A stretch of 64,000 nt of DNA from Methanoregula sp. (lineage in GTDB: Archaea > Halobacteriota > Methanomicrobia > Methanomicrobiales > Methanospirillaceae), in NCBI GenBank assembly GCA_026625165.1, contig CP112999.1, forward strand, positions 124,001 through 188,000, read 5' to 3'. Positions 36,813 to 45,692 of this stretch are shown piece by piece (the stretch's first letter is position 1; each line of letters starts with the position of its first letter). A program made the translations under genes and the position numbers. The notes under the pieces were generated by a model. That model saw only the letters and a list, made by a program, of their open reading frames with translations, had not been told where the DNA came from and searched no databases.

Positions 36813-36966
36813 TCTCCCTAATCCCATACCTGTTTTACAAGTACCCCAAAGCAAGAATAGCAAGATACGGCTGGCTGCAGGAGACTCAAGGATCAGTCCG
36901 GAATTTTCGGATTATGGGTTAAAAAAACTCAAAGCCTTTTACGATCCTGCACCAAATCTATTCTGA

Positions 36967-37049
36967 GCGAGGGTATCTAAGTGGCCAACAGAGGCGGACT
37001 CAAGATCCGTTCCCGAAGGGGTTCGCGGGTTCAACTCCCTCCCCTCGCA
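36967..37049 (+). tRNA. tRNA-Leu (anticodon CAA)
   Basis: An 83-base class II tRNA. The acceptor arms GCGAGGG and CCCTCGC pair perfectly; the anticodon stem GCGGA/TCCGT closes the loop CTCAAGA with anticodon CAA at 37002-37004; a long variable arm (TTCCCGAAGGGGT) is typical of leucine tRNA, and the T loop TTCAACT follows. One pair in the T stem (C-T) looks mismatched. Discriminator base is A; CCA is not encoded. No intron is seen. Confidence 0.92.
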
Positions 37050-37239
37050 TCGTTTTTGGTGATTTCGATCATCAATTTCTATCCTGATTTTCATTCTTTT
37101 TTGGAAATCACAGGAATTTTAATTAACCGGCTGACGGATAACCGGTTTTTACATCCCGAAAAAATTATATTTTATCGCACGAACAAGAATATTCACTCAA
37201 GAGACGTTAATGATGTAATTATTAAGGGGAGATGGTGTA

Positions 37240-37548
37240 CTGTCCGAATTTAATGAAGAGAAGAATGAAACCGGGGAAATTGTTCGGGTCAGGTTGCCCC
37301 GAAAGGGAAACCGCGAGATGTTCGGTTGTGCCGAACTGATGATGGGCGCAAATCACATACGCGTGCGGGGTTTTGACGGGATCACCCGTTTAGGGCGGAT
37401 CAAAGGGAAGATAAAGAAAAAGGTCTGGATCCGCGAAGGTGACATCCTGATTGTCATCCCGTGGAACTTCCAGGACGAAAAATGTGATATTATTTACCGG
37501 TATACCGGGCCTCAGGTCGAATGGCTCCGCAGAAATCATTATCTGTAA
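37240..37548 (+). CDS. Translation initiation factor aIF-1A, apparent CTG start
   Basis: An eIF-1A OB-fold protein: RVRLPRKGNREMFGCAELMM, then GANHIRVRGFDGITRLGRIKGKIKKK, then VWIREGDILIVIPW, ending QVEWLRRNHYL, all typical. It stabilises initiator tRNA on the small ribosomal subunit. The reading frame is open back to a TAA at 37216, yet contains no ATG, GTG or TTG before TTG 37294, which would remove the first beta strand (VRLP). A strong ribosome site (AAGGGGAG, about 37224-37231) lies eight bases before CTG 37240, so CTG is the best-placed start, giving 102 residues. Confidence 0.85.
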   Translation: MSEFNEEKNETGEIVRVRLPRKGNREMFGCAELMMGANHIRVRGFDGITRLGRIKGKIKKKVWIREGDILIVIPWNFQDEKCDIIYRYTGPQVEWLRRNHYL

Positions 37549-37586
37549 GCTTTTTTTAAAGAAATAAAAATGAGAAAATCTTTCAA
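37549..37586. terminator. T-rich spacer between convergent genes
   Basis: The 38 bases between aIF-1A and the pilin-like operon contain a T7 run (37551-37557) on the plus strand and A/T-rich tracts on the other. Archaeal termination uses such U-runs without a stem, so this short spacer probably ends aIF-1A transcripts. No hairpin seen. Confidence 0.4.
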
Positions 37587-38375
37587 TTACAGGCCTTTGA
37601 CCATAATGTCATATTTTTTAATGATAAGTGTGTCAGATGTGGGTAATTGATATGTATTGGGAGCAGTCTCAACCCAATTAAGGGAAATTGTAATATAATT
37701 TCGCCATGCATCAGAAAAATCGTTGGCAGGATCAGGTGTATAGGTGACAATAATGGGGTTGGAAGGAGCTGAAACTTCGGTATAGTTCGTCATATCCTGT
37801 TGCAGTTGCATCTGAACAGTCCCTACACCCGTTCTTGACAGAATATCCGTTGAATTAATTCCAATCAGGTATATAACCGTGGTCGTTTTTGAGGTGATTG
37901 GATCGGTATCACTAAACCAACGCGGTTCTGCAAGCATAACCGAACCCGGCTGATATATTGGCCGTGTTATTACAGCGCCGTTTTCAATTGCGATTACCTG
38001 CTGGGCACTTACAGATTCATACTGGAGTTGTCCCGGGTTAAATACAGCAATAGGACCATTGAGATCCGAAATAATAAAGGAAGGTGTAGGATTTGCCGTT
38101 GTATTATATACAGTGAGCATTCCCCCGCCGATCTTAAGCGACGTTTCTTTGTAGGGGACACTCTTGTAAGTGAGACTTTTTATATCGTTTTGTATTACGA
38201 TCATATTTTTTTCCATGATCCGCGTATCAGCATTTACCTGCTGCTCCAGGAGAAGAGGATAACCATAGAGTGTAACCAGCCCAATACCGACAATGATGAG
38301 AGTGAAAATTAACATAAAGCCGATTGATTCAGATATACCCTGCTCATCTCTCTCCCGAATCTTATGCATAACCAT
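37587..38375 (-). CDS. Pilin-like secreted protein, last gene of six-gene operon
   Basis: The 262-residue protein has the layout of an archaeal type IV pilin-like protein: a short charged N-terminus (KIRERDEQGISES) then a hydrophobic helix (about 18-40, IGFMLIFTLIIVGIGLVTLYG) and a large beta-rich exterior domain. The G-I-S-E junction resembles the class III signal peptidase (PibD/FlaK) site. It resembles haloarchaeal DUF7289-type proteins (by eye). Four or more N-x-S/T sequons occur in the exterior part. The start overlaps the stop of the upstream gene, so the two are translationally coupled. Confidence 0.7.
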   Translation of the reverse strand: MVMHKIRERDEQGISESIGFMLIFTLIIVGIGLVTLYGYPLLLEQQVNADTRIMEKNMIVIQNDIKSLTYKSVPYKETSLKIGGGMLTVYNTTANPTPSFIISDLNGPIAVFNPGQLQYESVSAQQVIAIENGAVITRPIYQPGSVMLAEPRWFSDTDPITSKTTTVIYLIGINSTDILSRTGVGTVQMQLQQDMTNYTEVSAPSNPIIVTYTPDPANDFSDAWRNYITISLNWVETAPNTYQLPTSDTLIIKKYDIMVKGL

Positions 38376-38827
38376 CAGAAACCTCCGGAATCATAACTGA
38401 TTTTGTTTATCCCCCTGCCTGTGGTGTTTCCCATCACACCGCGAGTCGCCCCGATACCGGCAAGCGATACTTTGCTCGAAATAAATCCCCTCGAGACCGT
38501 TACGTCCTGGTTGGTGGGTGTTGCACCCTGCCCTATCTCAACAAAATAGTCCTTGCCTGCCACATCATCTGGGATATCAAATATCGTGGAAATTGTCCCA
38601 TTATACGGCGAAGTGACATACACATCGACAATACGCGTGCTGATTCCGTTGCCGATATCAGTAAATGCTGAAGAACTTACCTGATCAGCCGGACCCTCCA
38701 TGATATTGGTATTTACCATCAGCATCATCACGGCCATAAGAAACACGAGGACGCCGCTGATCATAACATATTCGATAAGGTTTGCAACCCCCGCGTCATT
38801 TGTTCGTTCAGTTATTTGTTGTTTCAT
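38375..38827 (-). CDS. Pilin-like membrane-anchored protein
   Basis: A 150-residue protein with a hydrophobic segment at about 20-43 (IEYVMISGVLVFLMAVMMLM) preceded by NDAGVANL, and a C-terminal exterior domain of about 100 residues containing FVEIGQGATPTNQDVTVSRG. It resembles small DUF7266-type archaeal proteins that follow pilus ATPase genes. Start and stop overlap its neighbours (20 bases upstream, 1 base downstream), so coordinated translation is likely. Confidence 0.7.
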   Translation of the reverse strand: MKQQITERTNDAGVANLIEYVMISGVLVFLMAVMMLMVNTNIMEGPADQVSSSAFTDIGNGISTRIVDVYVTSPYNGTISTIFDIPDDVAGKDYFVEIGQGATPTNQDVTVSRGFISSKVSLAGIGATRGVMGNTTGRGINKISYDSGGF

Positions 38828-39179
38828 TGTATGCGGTCACTCCATTGTTATAATGGATATCTATGATTTTTGTATAGGTCAATCCAGGGGGTGCATCGGT
38901 TACCCTGAATGAAACGACTGCATTCTTCCTGGCCATTGCAATTGAGGAAATATCCTTCCGGACATTATCGAGATCAGCAGGAACGGAAATTCCGGAAGAC
39001 TGGAGCACCACGCTTCGCACATTCATGATATCATTTTTTGGAAATTCCAGGACTCCTTCTGCAGTTGTCTGGCCCACGACCGTTGACTGGTTGATCACAA
39101 TTCCTAAAAAGAACAGGGAGAAGCTTACCATGAATCCCATGAGCACGATCCATTGAGCATCATCATTCAGTCGCGCCAT
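38808..39179 (-). CDS. Pilin-like membrane-anchored protein
   Basis: The 123-residue product starts MARLNDDAQWIVLMGFMVSF and continues the hydrophobic helix to about residue 30, followed by an exterior domain with a conserved-looking KNDIMNVRSVVLQS stretch. N-terminal charge and helix position match class III signal peptide proteins of archaea. It is the fourth gene in the operon and overlaps both neighbours. Confidence 0.7.
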   Translation of the reverse strand: MARLNDDAQWIVLMGFMVSFSLFFLGIVINQSTVVGQTTAEGVLEFPKNDIMNVRSVVLQSSGISVPADLDNVRKDISSIAMARKNAVVSFRVTDAPPGLTYTKIIDIHYNNGVTAYNETTNN

Positions 39180-39676
39180 ACAAGCACCTCCATGAGAACC
39201 GCCTGGACCCGGTTATCAATCGGGAGCGGCCCCCCCCCACCATTCATCTTCACCCATTCCGTCACTCTTACCGCATGTTCCCCTCCGGTGGGTTTGCGTG
39301 ATTCGGTAAAGTGATACAGATTAACTGAATTTGTCAGGGTGTCCCGGTAATAGACGTCAGCGCTGAACTGAAGATGATCATTAGTCCCTCCACCCGTTGT
39401 ATTGCAGAATGAAAGAAAAGTCTCCTTAAACCTGTCCCTTTCGTTATTTTTTATCATAGTCTGGAGTGCGCTTTCAGAAGATGCTGCAGACGTGTTCGGA
39501 GTGTTCATCATATGCAATCCATCACTTCCCAGCTGCTCCAGCTGCATATCACTGATATGGGTGTCTCCCGGAGTATATACGGATGTGGTGCCGACAACGA
39601 TAAATGCGGTCAGGAGCATGATAAGTCCGGCAGCAACCCCTTCAATGGTATAGAGCTGCCCATCATGGTTTACCAT
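39167..39676 (-). CDS. Pilin-like membrane-anchored protein
   Basis: A 169-residue protein with the N-terminus MVNHDGQLYTIEGVAAGLIM, then a hydrophobic helix (about 10-32). The first residues resemble DUF7288-type proteins of haloarchaea (G-(Q/A)-T-EGV-AA). The exterior domain includes MMNTPNTSAASSESALQTMI and a C-terminal strand region with AVLMEVLVWRD. It overlaps its upstream gene by 7 bases and its downstream one by 13. Confidence 0.7.
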   Translation of the reverse strand: MVNHDGQLYTIEGVAAGLIMLLTAFIVVGTTSVYTPGDTHISDMQLEQLGSDGLHMMNTPNTSAASSESALQTMIKNNERDRFKETFLSFCNTTGGGTNDHLQFSADVYYRDTLTNSVNLYHFTESRKPTGGEHAVRVTEWVKMNGGGGPLPIDNRVQAVLMEVLVWRD

Positions 39677-40698
39677 ACTGCCACCTCCAGAACCCCCTCA
39701 ATTAATTTTGGCTGGGTCACCCTGTTCGGGCTGTAATCATACTGGTAAGGCAAGGTGAAGCTGTTGTTGAAGAAGTTATCCTGCTGGTTTAAGGTAAATG
39801 TGTAATTTATATACAAATTTGTATTGTCGGTTGCCATGCCATAGAAGAATCCTGCCGGGAATATGACTGATACGTTTTCAACTATGGTAGCGGGTAGCGT
39901 TGTGGTGGCACTTCCCCCATCAATATACGGGTCGTCAAATGTTCGTACCTGGACAAGTGGTTGCGCAGGGTTCTGCCGGTAAATTTTGATGTTTGTCAGG
40001 TTAATTGAATTGGTGTCGGCCCAGAACACCGGGGCTTTGCTCAGATTGGTAACGTTTATCATAATCTGGTCCTGGAGGGGATTAATCTGGTACGCCGGGT
40101 TTCTTTCATCCCAGATCATGTGAGTGCAGTTGATCTGAAGCGAAAAAATATGAGTGGTAACATTTGCTGATGGTCCGGAATTTCTGTAATTGGGCGCCTG
40201 GATCGTCGCATTGCTGGGATATTTCAGCTTCACGAGGCGCCGGATATACCCATACCCGTCAGGTTTTATATCCCCGACAGAGTTGTTCATCAATCCATCG
40301 AATGTTGTGAGGGATATATTAAACCGGTACGGGCGATCACCAAAGATCACCCGGTGCTGATAGTCATCAGGATAGGAAAATGATGTACTGCAGAAAAACC
40401 GTTCCACTTTGCTGAATTTTAGGATATTCGGAGTTTCTTTTGAGATCGTGAGCCCGAACCGTTCGATCTCATCTTTCTGGAGATCGTCCTTGATCTCCCA
40501 CGGTGGATTTGCAGGCATTCCGGAATCTTCGATAAGGATGACGCCGGTCCGGTATGCCACTGCATCATAATCTATTGACCGTGACTGCAGGCCGATGAGG
40601 AGCCCCGGGATCATGGTCGCCACCCAGATTATTGCGATCATGAAGAGGGTCATTCCCGCAAGAAAATCAATAGAGAGGTTTCCCCCGTCATCAGGCAT
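39670..40698 (-). CDS. Large pilin-like membrane-anchored protein
   Basis: At 342 residues this is the biggest member of the set. The N-terminus MPDDGGNLSIDFLAGMTLFM begins a hydrophobic helix that ends near residue 35; the remainder is a beta-rich exterior domain with many N-x-S/T sequons (NVT, NLS, NSF), as in glycosylated archaeal surface proteins. DUF7287-like by arrangement. It starts one base after the upstream gene ends and overlaps the downstream gene by 7 bases. Confidence 0.7.
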   Translation of the reverse strand: MPDDGGNLSIDFLAGMTLFMIAIIWVATMIPGLLIGLQSRSIDYDAVAYRTGVILIEDSGMPANPPWEIKDDLQKDEIERFGLTISKETPNILKFSKVERFFCSTSFSYPDDYQHRVIFGDRPYRFNISLTTFDGLMNNSVGDIKPDGYGYIRRLVKLKYPSNATIQAPNYRNSGPSANVTTHIFSLQINCTHMIWDERNPAYQINPLQDQIMINVTNLSKAPVFWADTNSINLTNIKIYRQNPAQPLVQVRTFDDPYIDGGSATTTLPATIVENVSVIFPAGFFYGMATDNTNLYINYTFTLNQQDNFFNNSFTLPYQYDYSPNRVTQPKLIEGVLEVAVW

Positions 40699-40699
40699 A

Positions 40700-41299
40700 T
40701 TACGGAATCAACGCCCCTGTTTTTGCATCAAATAAAAAGATTTGCCGGTTCTCCAGACGGTTCACCGTAACAGTGTATACCCCATTACCGAGTTCCAGGA
40801 GTTGGACCTGATCCTTTTGCACGGGGGTTGACCCAAAGAGAATTCCTGAATTTTTTCTGACAAGATCCGTTGGCGAAAAAAATGTGCCGTTTCTGATCTC
40901 CTGCTCCGGAAATCCTCCCTGCCAGGGGACCGATTGCCATCCCGAAACATCATAGTACATGAGGGCGCTCTGGTTATCGTACCGGATCCCAAACACCCAT
41001 TTGGTTGCCTTTCCATCGGTATCGATATTAGTTCCCCGGATGTAATGGGTCGTAACATTGGACGAAACCCCCTTGGTCTCGACAAGGTATGATGGGATCT
41101 GGTCAATAACGTCTTCAAAAGCGAACGGCTGGGGCTGACCAGCGTCTGGCAGGTAAATGAGCCCGACGTCTGATATTTTGATATTTTGTGCATTCACCTG
41201 GGGAGTAATGTCTGAGCTTGTTCCCGCCAGGTAGATGACAGAGGCAAACCAGACAATGACGAGTGCCAGAAGGAAGAGGACGATATCATTCCTGCGCAT
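40700..41299 (-). CDS. Membrane-anchored secreted protein, first gene of six-gene operon
   Basis: A 199-residue protein beginning MRRNDIVLFLLALVIVWFAS, an N-terminal signal or anchor helix (about 5-27) with basic lead. The exterior domain (about 30-199) is unrecognised and contains N-x-T sequons. The C-terminal strand RQIFLFDAKTGALIP resembles beta-propeller or PepSY-like ends, but the match is weak. It is the first gene of the cluster on the minus strand, followed at one base by the large member. Confidence 0.65.
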   Translation of the reverse strand: MRRNDIVLFLLALVIVWFASVIYLAGTSSDITPQVNAQNIKISDVGLIYLPDAGQPQPFAFEDVIDQIPSYLVETKGVSSNVTTHYIRGTNIDTDGKATKWVFGIRYDNQSALMYYDVSGWQSVPWQGGFPEQEIRNGTFFSPTDLVRKNSGILFGSTPVQKDQVQLLELGNGVYTVTVNRLENRQIFLFDAKTGALIP

Positions 41300-41555
41300 T
41301 TTTTCCCCTAAAGGTGAATGGGTGGGGAATGAGATATAAATATTGGTACGTCTTCGGGAACCGGATTATTTTATTTTCGGGATAAGAAGAACCTGTCATA
41401 ATGTGGTAAACCTTGATTTTGCCATGTTTTTAAAAATAAACATGGACAAATTTGATGCCGGTGTATGCTATCTATCGGTAATCTCCCGAACCGGCCGATC
41501 TGAAAAATTTTAAATCTCTTAATGTAACGCTGAAAAAAAAATAAGCAATGTGTGT

Positions 41556-42428
41556 TTATGGTACAATTTTTGTTATCGGTATCTCGAGGATATCTTCCGC
41601 ACCGCATTCCTTGAGCTTGGGGATAAGATGATTGACCGCGCTCTTTGGGACTACCGTCTGGACACTGTAAAAATCAATCCCGTGCAGACGGCTCACGGTC
41701 GGGGTTTTCATTGCAGGAAGTGCAGCAACGATCCTATCCATCGATTTTGAAGGGACGTTCATGGTAAGCAATACTTTGTGGCGTGCTTCGATAACCCCGG
41801 ACAACAGTGTTATGATCTCTTCTATCTCTTTGCGTTTCTGCGTATCTGCCCAGCTTGTTTTATTTGCGATGATGACCGTATAGGACTCCATGATCTGCCC
41901 GATAATCTTAAGGCCGTTTTTACGCAGGGTGGCACCGGTTTCGGTGAGGTCGACAACCACATCCATGAGGTCGGGGACCTTTGCTTCTGATGCACCAAAT
42001 GAATGGAAGAGCTGAACCGGGATATTCAGGGATAAAAAAAAATTTTTCGTAAGTTCCGGGTATTCTGTAGTTACCCTGCTGCCCGGGCGGATCTGGGAAA
42101 CGGTCTCAATCGGTTCATCGTGATGGACTGCAACGACAATCCGGACGTTTCCCTCCCCGGTCTTGCTGTATGAGAGTTTTGCTACTTCCACGACATCGGA
42201 TCCGGTCTCCTTGACCCAGTCCAGACCGGAGATGCCAATATCAAAATACCCTTTGTCTACATATGTCGGGATTTCCTGCGGGCGCAGGATCTTTACCTTA
42301 CCAATCCGGGTATCATCGATGCGCGGGTTGTAATCCCGGTCAGTCCGCTTGACTTCGAGATCTGCCTCCCTGAAGAGCTGCAGGGTCTGCGCTTCGAGGC
42401 TCCCCTTTGGTAGTGCGATGGTAATCAT
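41556..42428 (-). CDS. hisG: ATP phosphoribosyltransferase (histidine biosynthesis), long form
   Basis: HisG couples ATP and PRPP in the first step of histidine synthesis. The product begins MITIALPKGSLEAQTLQLF at 42428, the normal N-terminus; the frame continues 54 bases further upstream but that extension overlaps the next gene. It carries the PRPP loop-like VVDLTETGATLRKNGL (about 150-166) and the C-terminal ACT-like regulatory domain of the long form (about 212-290), in which histidine inhibits. Total length 290 residues agrees with long-form HisG, which needs no HisZ. Confidence 0.95.
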   Translation of the reverse strand: MITIALPKGSLEAQTLQLFREADLEVKRTDRDYNPRIDDTRIGKVKILRPQEIPTYVDKGYFDIGISGLDWVKETGSDVVEVAKLSYSKTGEGNVRIVVAVHHDEPIETVSQIRPGSRVTTEYPELTKNFFLSLNIPVQLFHSFGASEAKVPDLMDVVVDLTETGATLRKNGLKIIGQIMESYTVIIANKTSWADTQKRKEIEEIITLLSGVIEARHKVLLTMNVPSKSMDRIVAALPAMKTPTVSRLHGIDFYSVQTVVPKSAVNHLIPKLKECGAEDILEIPITKIVP

Positions 42429-42474
42429 ACAAATAAACATCGGACGCTGGACAAAAAAGGATGATGGCTGACTT

Positions 42475-43734
42475 TCACTCAAAGGTGTGCACTACAAGAC
42501 CACTCATGAGTTTAGGCTCAAACCATGTGGATTTCGGTGGCATAATCCCGTGAGCATCAGCTATGGCGAGTACTGTATCGACTTTTACCGGCTGCATCAC
42601 AAACGCAGTCATATACTCCCCGCAGTCTACCATCTGTTCGATGTCCCGTATAGGGCGTGCACCTCCGAGATACTGGAGACGGGAATCTCCGCGGGGATCG
42701 GTGATGCCCAACATATCTTTGAGCACATACTTCTGGAGCACCACGACATCAAGGGATTCAAGAGCAGGTGCCGTTGGGGAAATATTCCGCACACATTCGT
42801 ACCACTGCCCTTTCAGGTATATGTGCATGACATGGAATTTGTCCGTATCTTTTGTCCTGGGTTGAATATTGTATCCCAGATCGTCCACATTTTCATACGG
42901 TTGTATGTCGAAAAATTCTGCAAGGCCTGCAAGGAATGATTGCGGGGTGAAGGATCCAAGATCGGTGAGCAGCCTGCTATACCCGTGAATCCTTACCCTG
43001 TCATGGGCAAAGAGCACCCCCATGAAACGGTTGATCTCCGCATCTTTGTCTGCATTCGGGTTCCGGTCTGCGACATTGACAGCGGATTTTGCACGGTGGT
43101 GGCCATCAGCGATATAGAGGTCAGGCACACGTGCAAAGAGCATTTCGAGATTGTTGAGTGATGAAGGGTCTGAAATCCGGTACATCTGGTGGATTGCGCC
43201 ATTGTATGTGCGCAACTCAGCTTCCGGGACTCTTCCATCAGATACAAGAGAGTCAATAAACGAGAAGACCCCCCCGGTATCACGGTACAGGAGAACGACA
43301 GGACCGTTGTGAGTCCGGGTCACCTCAATATGACGCGTCCGGTCTTCCTCCTTGTCATATCTGGTCTGCTCATGCCGCCGGATATGATTGGTGCGGTAAT
43401 CGTCAACATCAAGGCAGCAGCAAAGCCCAAGGAATGTTTCGTTCGCATTTCTCACCCGGTAGAGATACATCCCGGGGGCCGTATCCTTCTGCATACTGCC
43501 GTCTTTGAGATACCCAAGGAAATTGTCCCGTGCACGCTTGTACACCCTGTCGTCATAAGGCGGGATACCCGGAAGCTCGGCATCAGAACGGCTGACCCGC
43601 AGAAAACTCTGCGGGTCCTTTTCAATAATCGCCCGCGCCTCATCCACCGTTACGACATCGTACGGCACCGCTGCAATAGCGGGGGCAGCACTCCGTTCGG
43701 GACGCACCCCGGCAAAACGATAAATCCTGACCAT
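42475..43734 (-). CDS. DUF1015 family protein
   Basis: A 419-residue protein of the DUF1015 family. The N-terminal VRIYRFAGVRPERSAAPAIAAVPYDVV (residue 2 on) and the middle block YIADGHHRAKSAVNVADR (about 205-222) are the strongest family signatures; HRRHEQTRYDKEEDRTRH-like residues (about 125-140) are also conserved. The family is widespread and of uncertain biochemistry, with proposals of kinase-like function. The start at 43734 is chosen because the upstream 19 codons are unlike the family. It lies immediately upstream of hisG on the same strand (46 bases). Confidence 0.85.
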   Translation of the reverse strand: MVRIYRFAGVRPERSAAPAIAAVPYDVVTVDEARAIIEKDPQSFLRVSRSDAELPGIPPYDDRVYKRARDNFLGYLKDGSMQKDTAPGMYLYRVRNANETFLGLCCCLDVDDYRTNHIRRHEQTRYDKEEDRTRHIEVTRTHNGPVVLLYRDTGGVFSFIDSLVSDGRVPEAELRTYNGAIHQMYRISDPSSLNNLEMLFARVPDLYIADGHHRAKSAVNVADRNPNADKDAEINRFMGVLFAHDRVRIHGYSRLLTDLGSFTPQSFLAGLAEFFDIQPYENVDDLGYNIQPRTKDTDKFHVMHIYLKGQWYECVRNISPTAPALESLDVVVLQKYVLKDMLGITDPRGDSRLQYLGGARPIRDIEQMVDCGEYMTAFVMQPVKVDTVLAIADAHGIMPPKSTWFEPKLMSGLVVHTFE

Positions 43735-43910
43735 GAAAAACGACCAAGCCCCGTAGGATATGTATGTGTTCTGATATTTGGGTGCGGACACTTATTATTC
43801 TCATCTCTAATGGGGGGCAGGATGGCCTGCGGGCATCCCGATTGGCGCAAACCATATCTGTTCGTCCATACCATGAAAAGCTGCCATTTTAGTGCACAGG
43901 AAATTACCGC

Positions 43911-44396
43911 ATGATCCGCTCCAGTGATATTGCAACCCACCAACCGGCGCAGATACGCAGGGCGACTCCCGTCGACATACCTTCGATTGTTGCGGTTGAA
44001 AATGAGCTCTTCATCGACCCGTGGGAACAGGCAATTTTTTTGGAAGCGCTGACATATTACCCAAGCACCTATTTTGTGGCGGTATGTGATGGGCGCGTAG
44101 TGGGTTTTGTGGTTGGCGGCCTTGAGGATACCGGGGAAAATATTTACGGGCACCTCTGCAACCTCGGTGTGACAGCCTCATACCAGCACCGCGGTATTGG
44201 CCGGCTGCTGGTCAGCCGCCTTGAGCACCAGTACGCGCTGGAGCTGGCAGGCGGCGTCCAGCTCGAAGTGCGGGCGTCAAACACCCGTGCACAGCGGTTT
44301 TACCGCAACCTCGGGTACCGTAAAGTGCTACGGCTCGCGTATTATTACTCCAACGGGGAGGATGCTGTAGTAATGATGAAGTGGTTCCGGTTTTAG
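43911..44396 (+). CDS. rimI: Ribosomal-protein-alanine N-acetyltransferase-like GNAT
   Basis: A 161-residue GNAT-fold acetyltransferase. The acetyl-CoA pyrophosphate loop is HRGIGRLLVSRL (about 93-104, R-x-x-G-x-G/A type), preceded by the HLCNLGVTASYQ strand, and followed by the LEVRASNTRAQRFYRNLGY motif, the RimI hallmark. Archaeal RimI/Ard1-like enzymes acetylate protein N-termini. The 3' end overlaps the convergent HMG-CoA reductase gene by 4 bases. A 24-residue lead with HQPAQIRRATPVD may be partly untranslated. Confidence 0.88.
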   Translation: MIRSSDIATHQPAQIRRATPVDIPSIVAVENELFIDPWEQAIFLEALTYYPSTYFVAVCDGRVVGFVVGGLEDTGENIYGHLCNLGVTASYQHRGIGRLLVSRLEHQYALELAGGVQLEVRASNTRAQRFYRNLGYRKVLRLAYYYSNGEDAVVMMKWFRF

Positions 44397-45667
44397 CCGC
44401 GCCCGAGCTGCTGGTGAGCCCGTGCAAGGTGCTGTGCTGCAAGTGCGCCCAGCAGTGACAGTTCACCTGCAAGAACCCCTGAGGCAATTATTTCCGCAAG
44501 TTTCTTTGCATTGGTGCCCGGTGGTGTTCCACCACCGGCAACACCGAGAAGGTTAAGGCACTCCTGCTGTGTGGTGATACCGGTGCCCCCCCCAACTGTC
44601 CCGACTGGGAGCGAGGGCAGGGTAACTGAAACATAGACGCCGGTCGGTATCGGGTCCACGGTCGTCAGGCAGGTGCTGCCATCGATGGAGTGTGCTGCAT
44701 CCTGCCCGCAGGCGATGAACATTGCGGCAACAACGTTTGCGGCATGGGCGTTGAACCCCATCGCACCCGCGCGGGCAGATCCGACCAGGTTTTTCCGGTA
44801 GTTTACTTCAAAGAGAGTGGCTGCATCCGTCTTAAAGACCTGCGAGATCAGGTCTTGAGAGAGCGCGACACCGGCCACAACGCTCCTGCCCCGGCCCATA
44901 ATCCCGTTAATTGCCGCGGGTTTTTTATCAGTGCACATGTTGCCGGACAGCGCGACAAGTCGGGCGCCGGTACCCTGCATAATCAGATCCGCAATTTTTG
45001 CACTTGCGATCGTCACCATGTTCATACCCATCGCATCCTTGGTATCAAAATTGAACCGGAAAAAAACGCTTGTACCTGCGACAAACGGCACAATATCGAT
45101 GAGTTTTCCATGAGATGTAGTGCTCTCTGCGGCAGTGCGGAGCTCCGTTGTGTGCCCAAGTACCCAGTCCACCACCTGTTTTGCATGTGAAATGCTCCGG
45201 GCGGAAAAGACCGGTGCCCGGGTCATACCATCATGGAGGATGCGCACGTCCGCTCCTCCCGCTTTTGTGATCGCCGTACACCCCCGGTTGACGGATGCGA
45301 CAAGAGCTCCTTCGGTTGTTGCCAGAGGAAGATAGTGATTTCCATGGGCGTATTCCCCGTTTACCAGAAGCGGTCCCGCGATTCCGACCGGTACCTGTAC
45401 CGTGCCGATCATATTCTCGCAATTCCTTTTTACGACACGGTCGACATCGATGGAAAATATGCCCAGATTGTCCAGTTTTGTCCCGGTCTCAAGTTCGATA
45501 AATTCCCGTCTGATACGGATAGCATCTACAGCAGGGATCTCTTTCTCAAGCTCGTAGAGTTTTACTGACCCCTCTTTAAGCCGAGTCAGGATCGCAGTTT
45601 CACTGTCATTGTTCAATGCAGCATCGCCATCTTTTTTGGTCGGACGGCGCCCGGCATCATCAGCCAT
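44393..45667 (-). CDS. hmgA: 3-hydroxy-3-methylglutaryl-CoA reductase (class I)
   Basis: HMG-CoA reductase makes mevalonate from HMG-CoA with NADPH. The 424-residue product has the substrate-binding ENMIGTVQVPVGIAGPLLVNG segment (about 81-101), the catalytic glutamate in LATTEGALVASVNRG (about 112-126), MGMNMVTIASAKIADLI (about 208-224), GIMGRGRSVVAGVALSQDL and the NADPH-binding GTVGGGTGITTQQECL region near 352; the catalytic His is in LARAHQQLGRG at the C-terminus. ATG 45667 is favoured over 45682 by length. It lies divergent from a tRNA methyltransferase with starts nearly overlapping. It feeds the archaeal lipid route with the genes at 46632-49241 and 4071-7023. Confidence 0.95.
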   Translation of the reverse strand: MADDAGRRPTKKDGDAALNNDSETAILTRLKEGSVKLYELEKEIPAVDAIRIRREFIELETGTKLDNLGIFSIDVDRVVKRNCENMIGTVQVPVGIAGPLLVNGEYAHGNHYLPLATTEGALVASVNRGCTAITKAGGADVRILHDGMTRAPVFSARSISHAKQVVDWVLGHTTELRTAAESTTSHGKLIDIVPFVAGTSVFFRFNFDTKDAMGMNMVTIASAKIADLIMQGTGARLVALSGNMCTDKKPAAINGIMGRGRSVVAGVALSQDLISQVFKTDAATLFEVNYRKNLVGSARAGAMGFNAHAANVVAAMFIACGQDAAHSIDGSTCLTTVDPIPTGVYVSVTLPSLPVGTVGGGTGITTQQECLNLLGVAGGGTPPGTNAKKLAEIIASGVLAGELSLLGALAAQHLARAHQQLGRG

Positions 45668-45692
45668 GAATAATGGTAGCACGTATAGCTAC

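Noticed and set aside
41371-41607. 78-codon minus-strand frame between hisG and the pilin-like operon
   Set aside because: Overlaps the hisG 3' end, basic and aromatic composition, no ribosome site; treated as non-coding.
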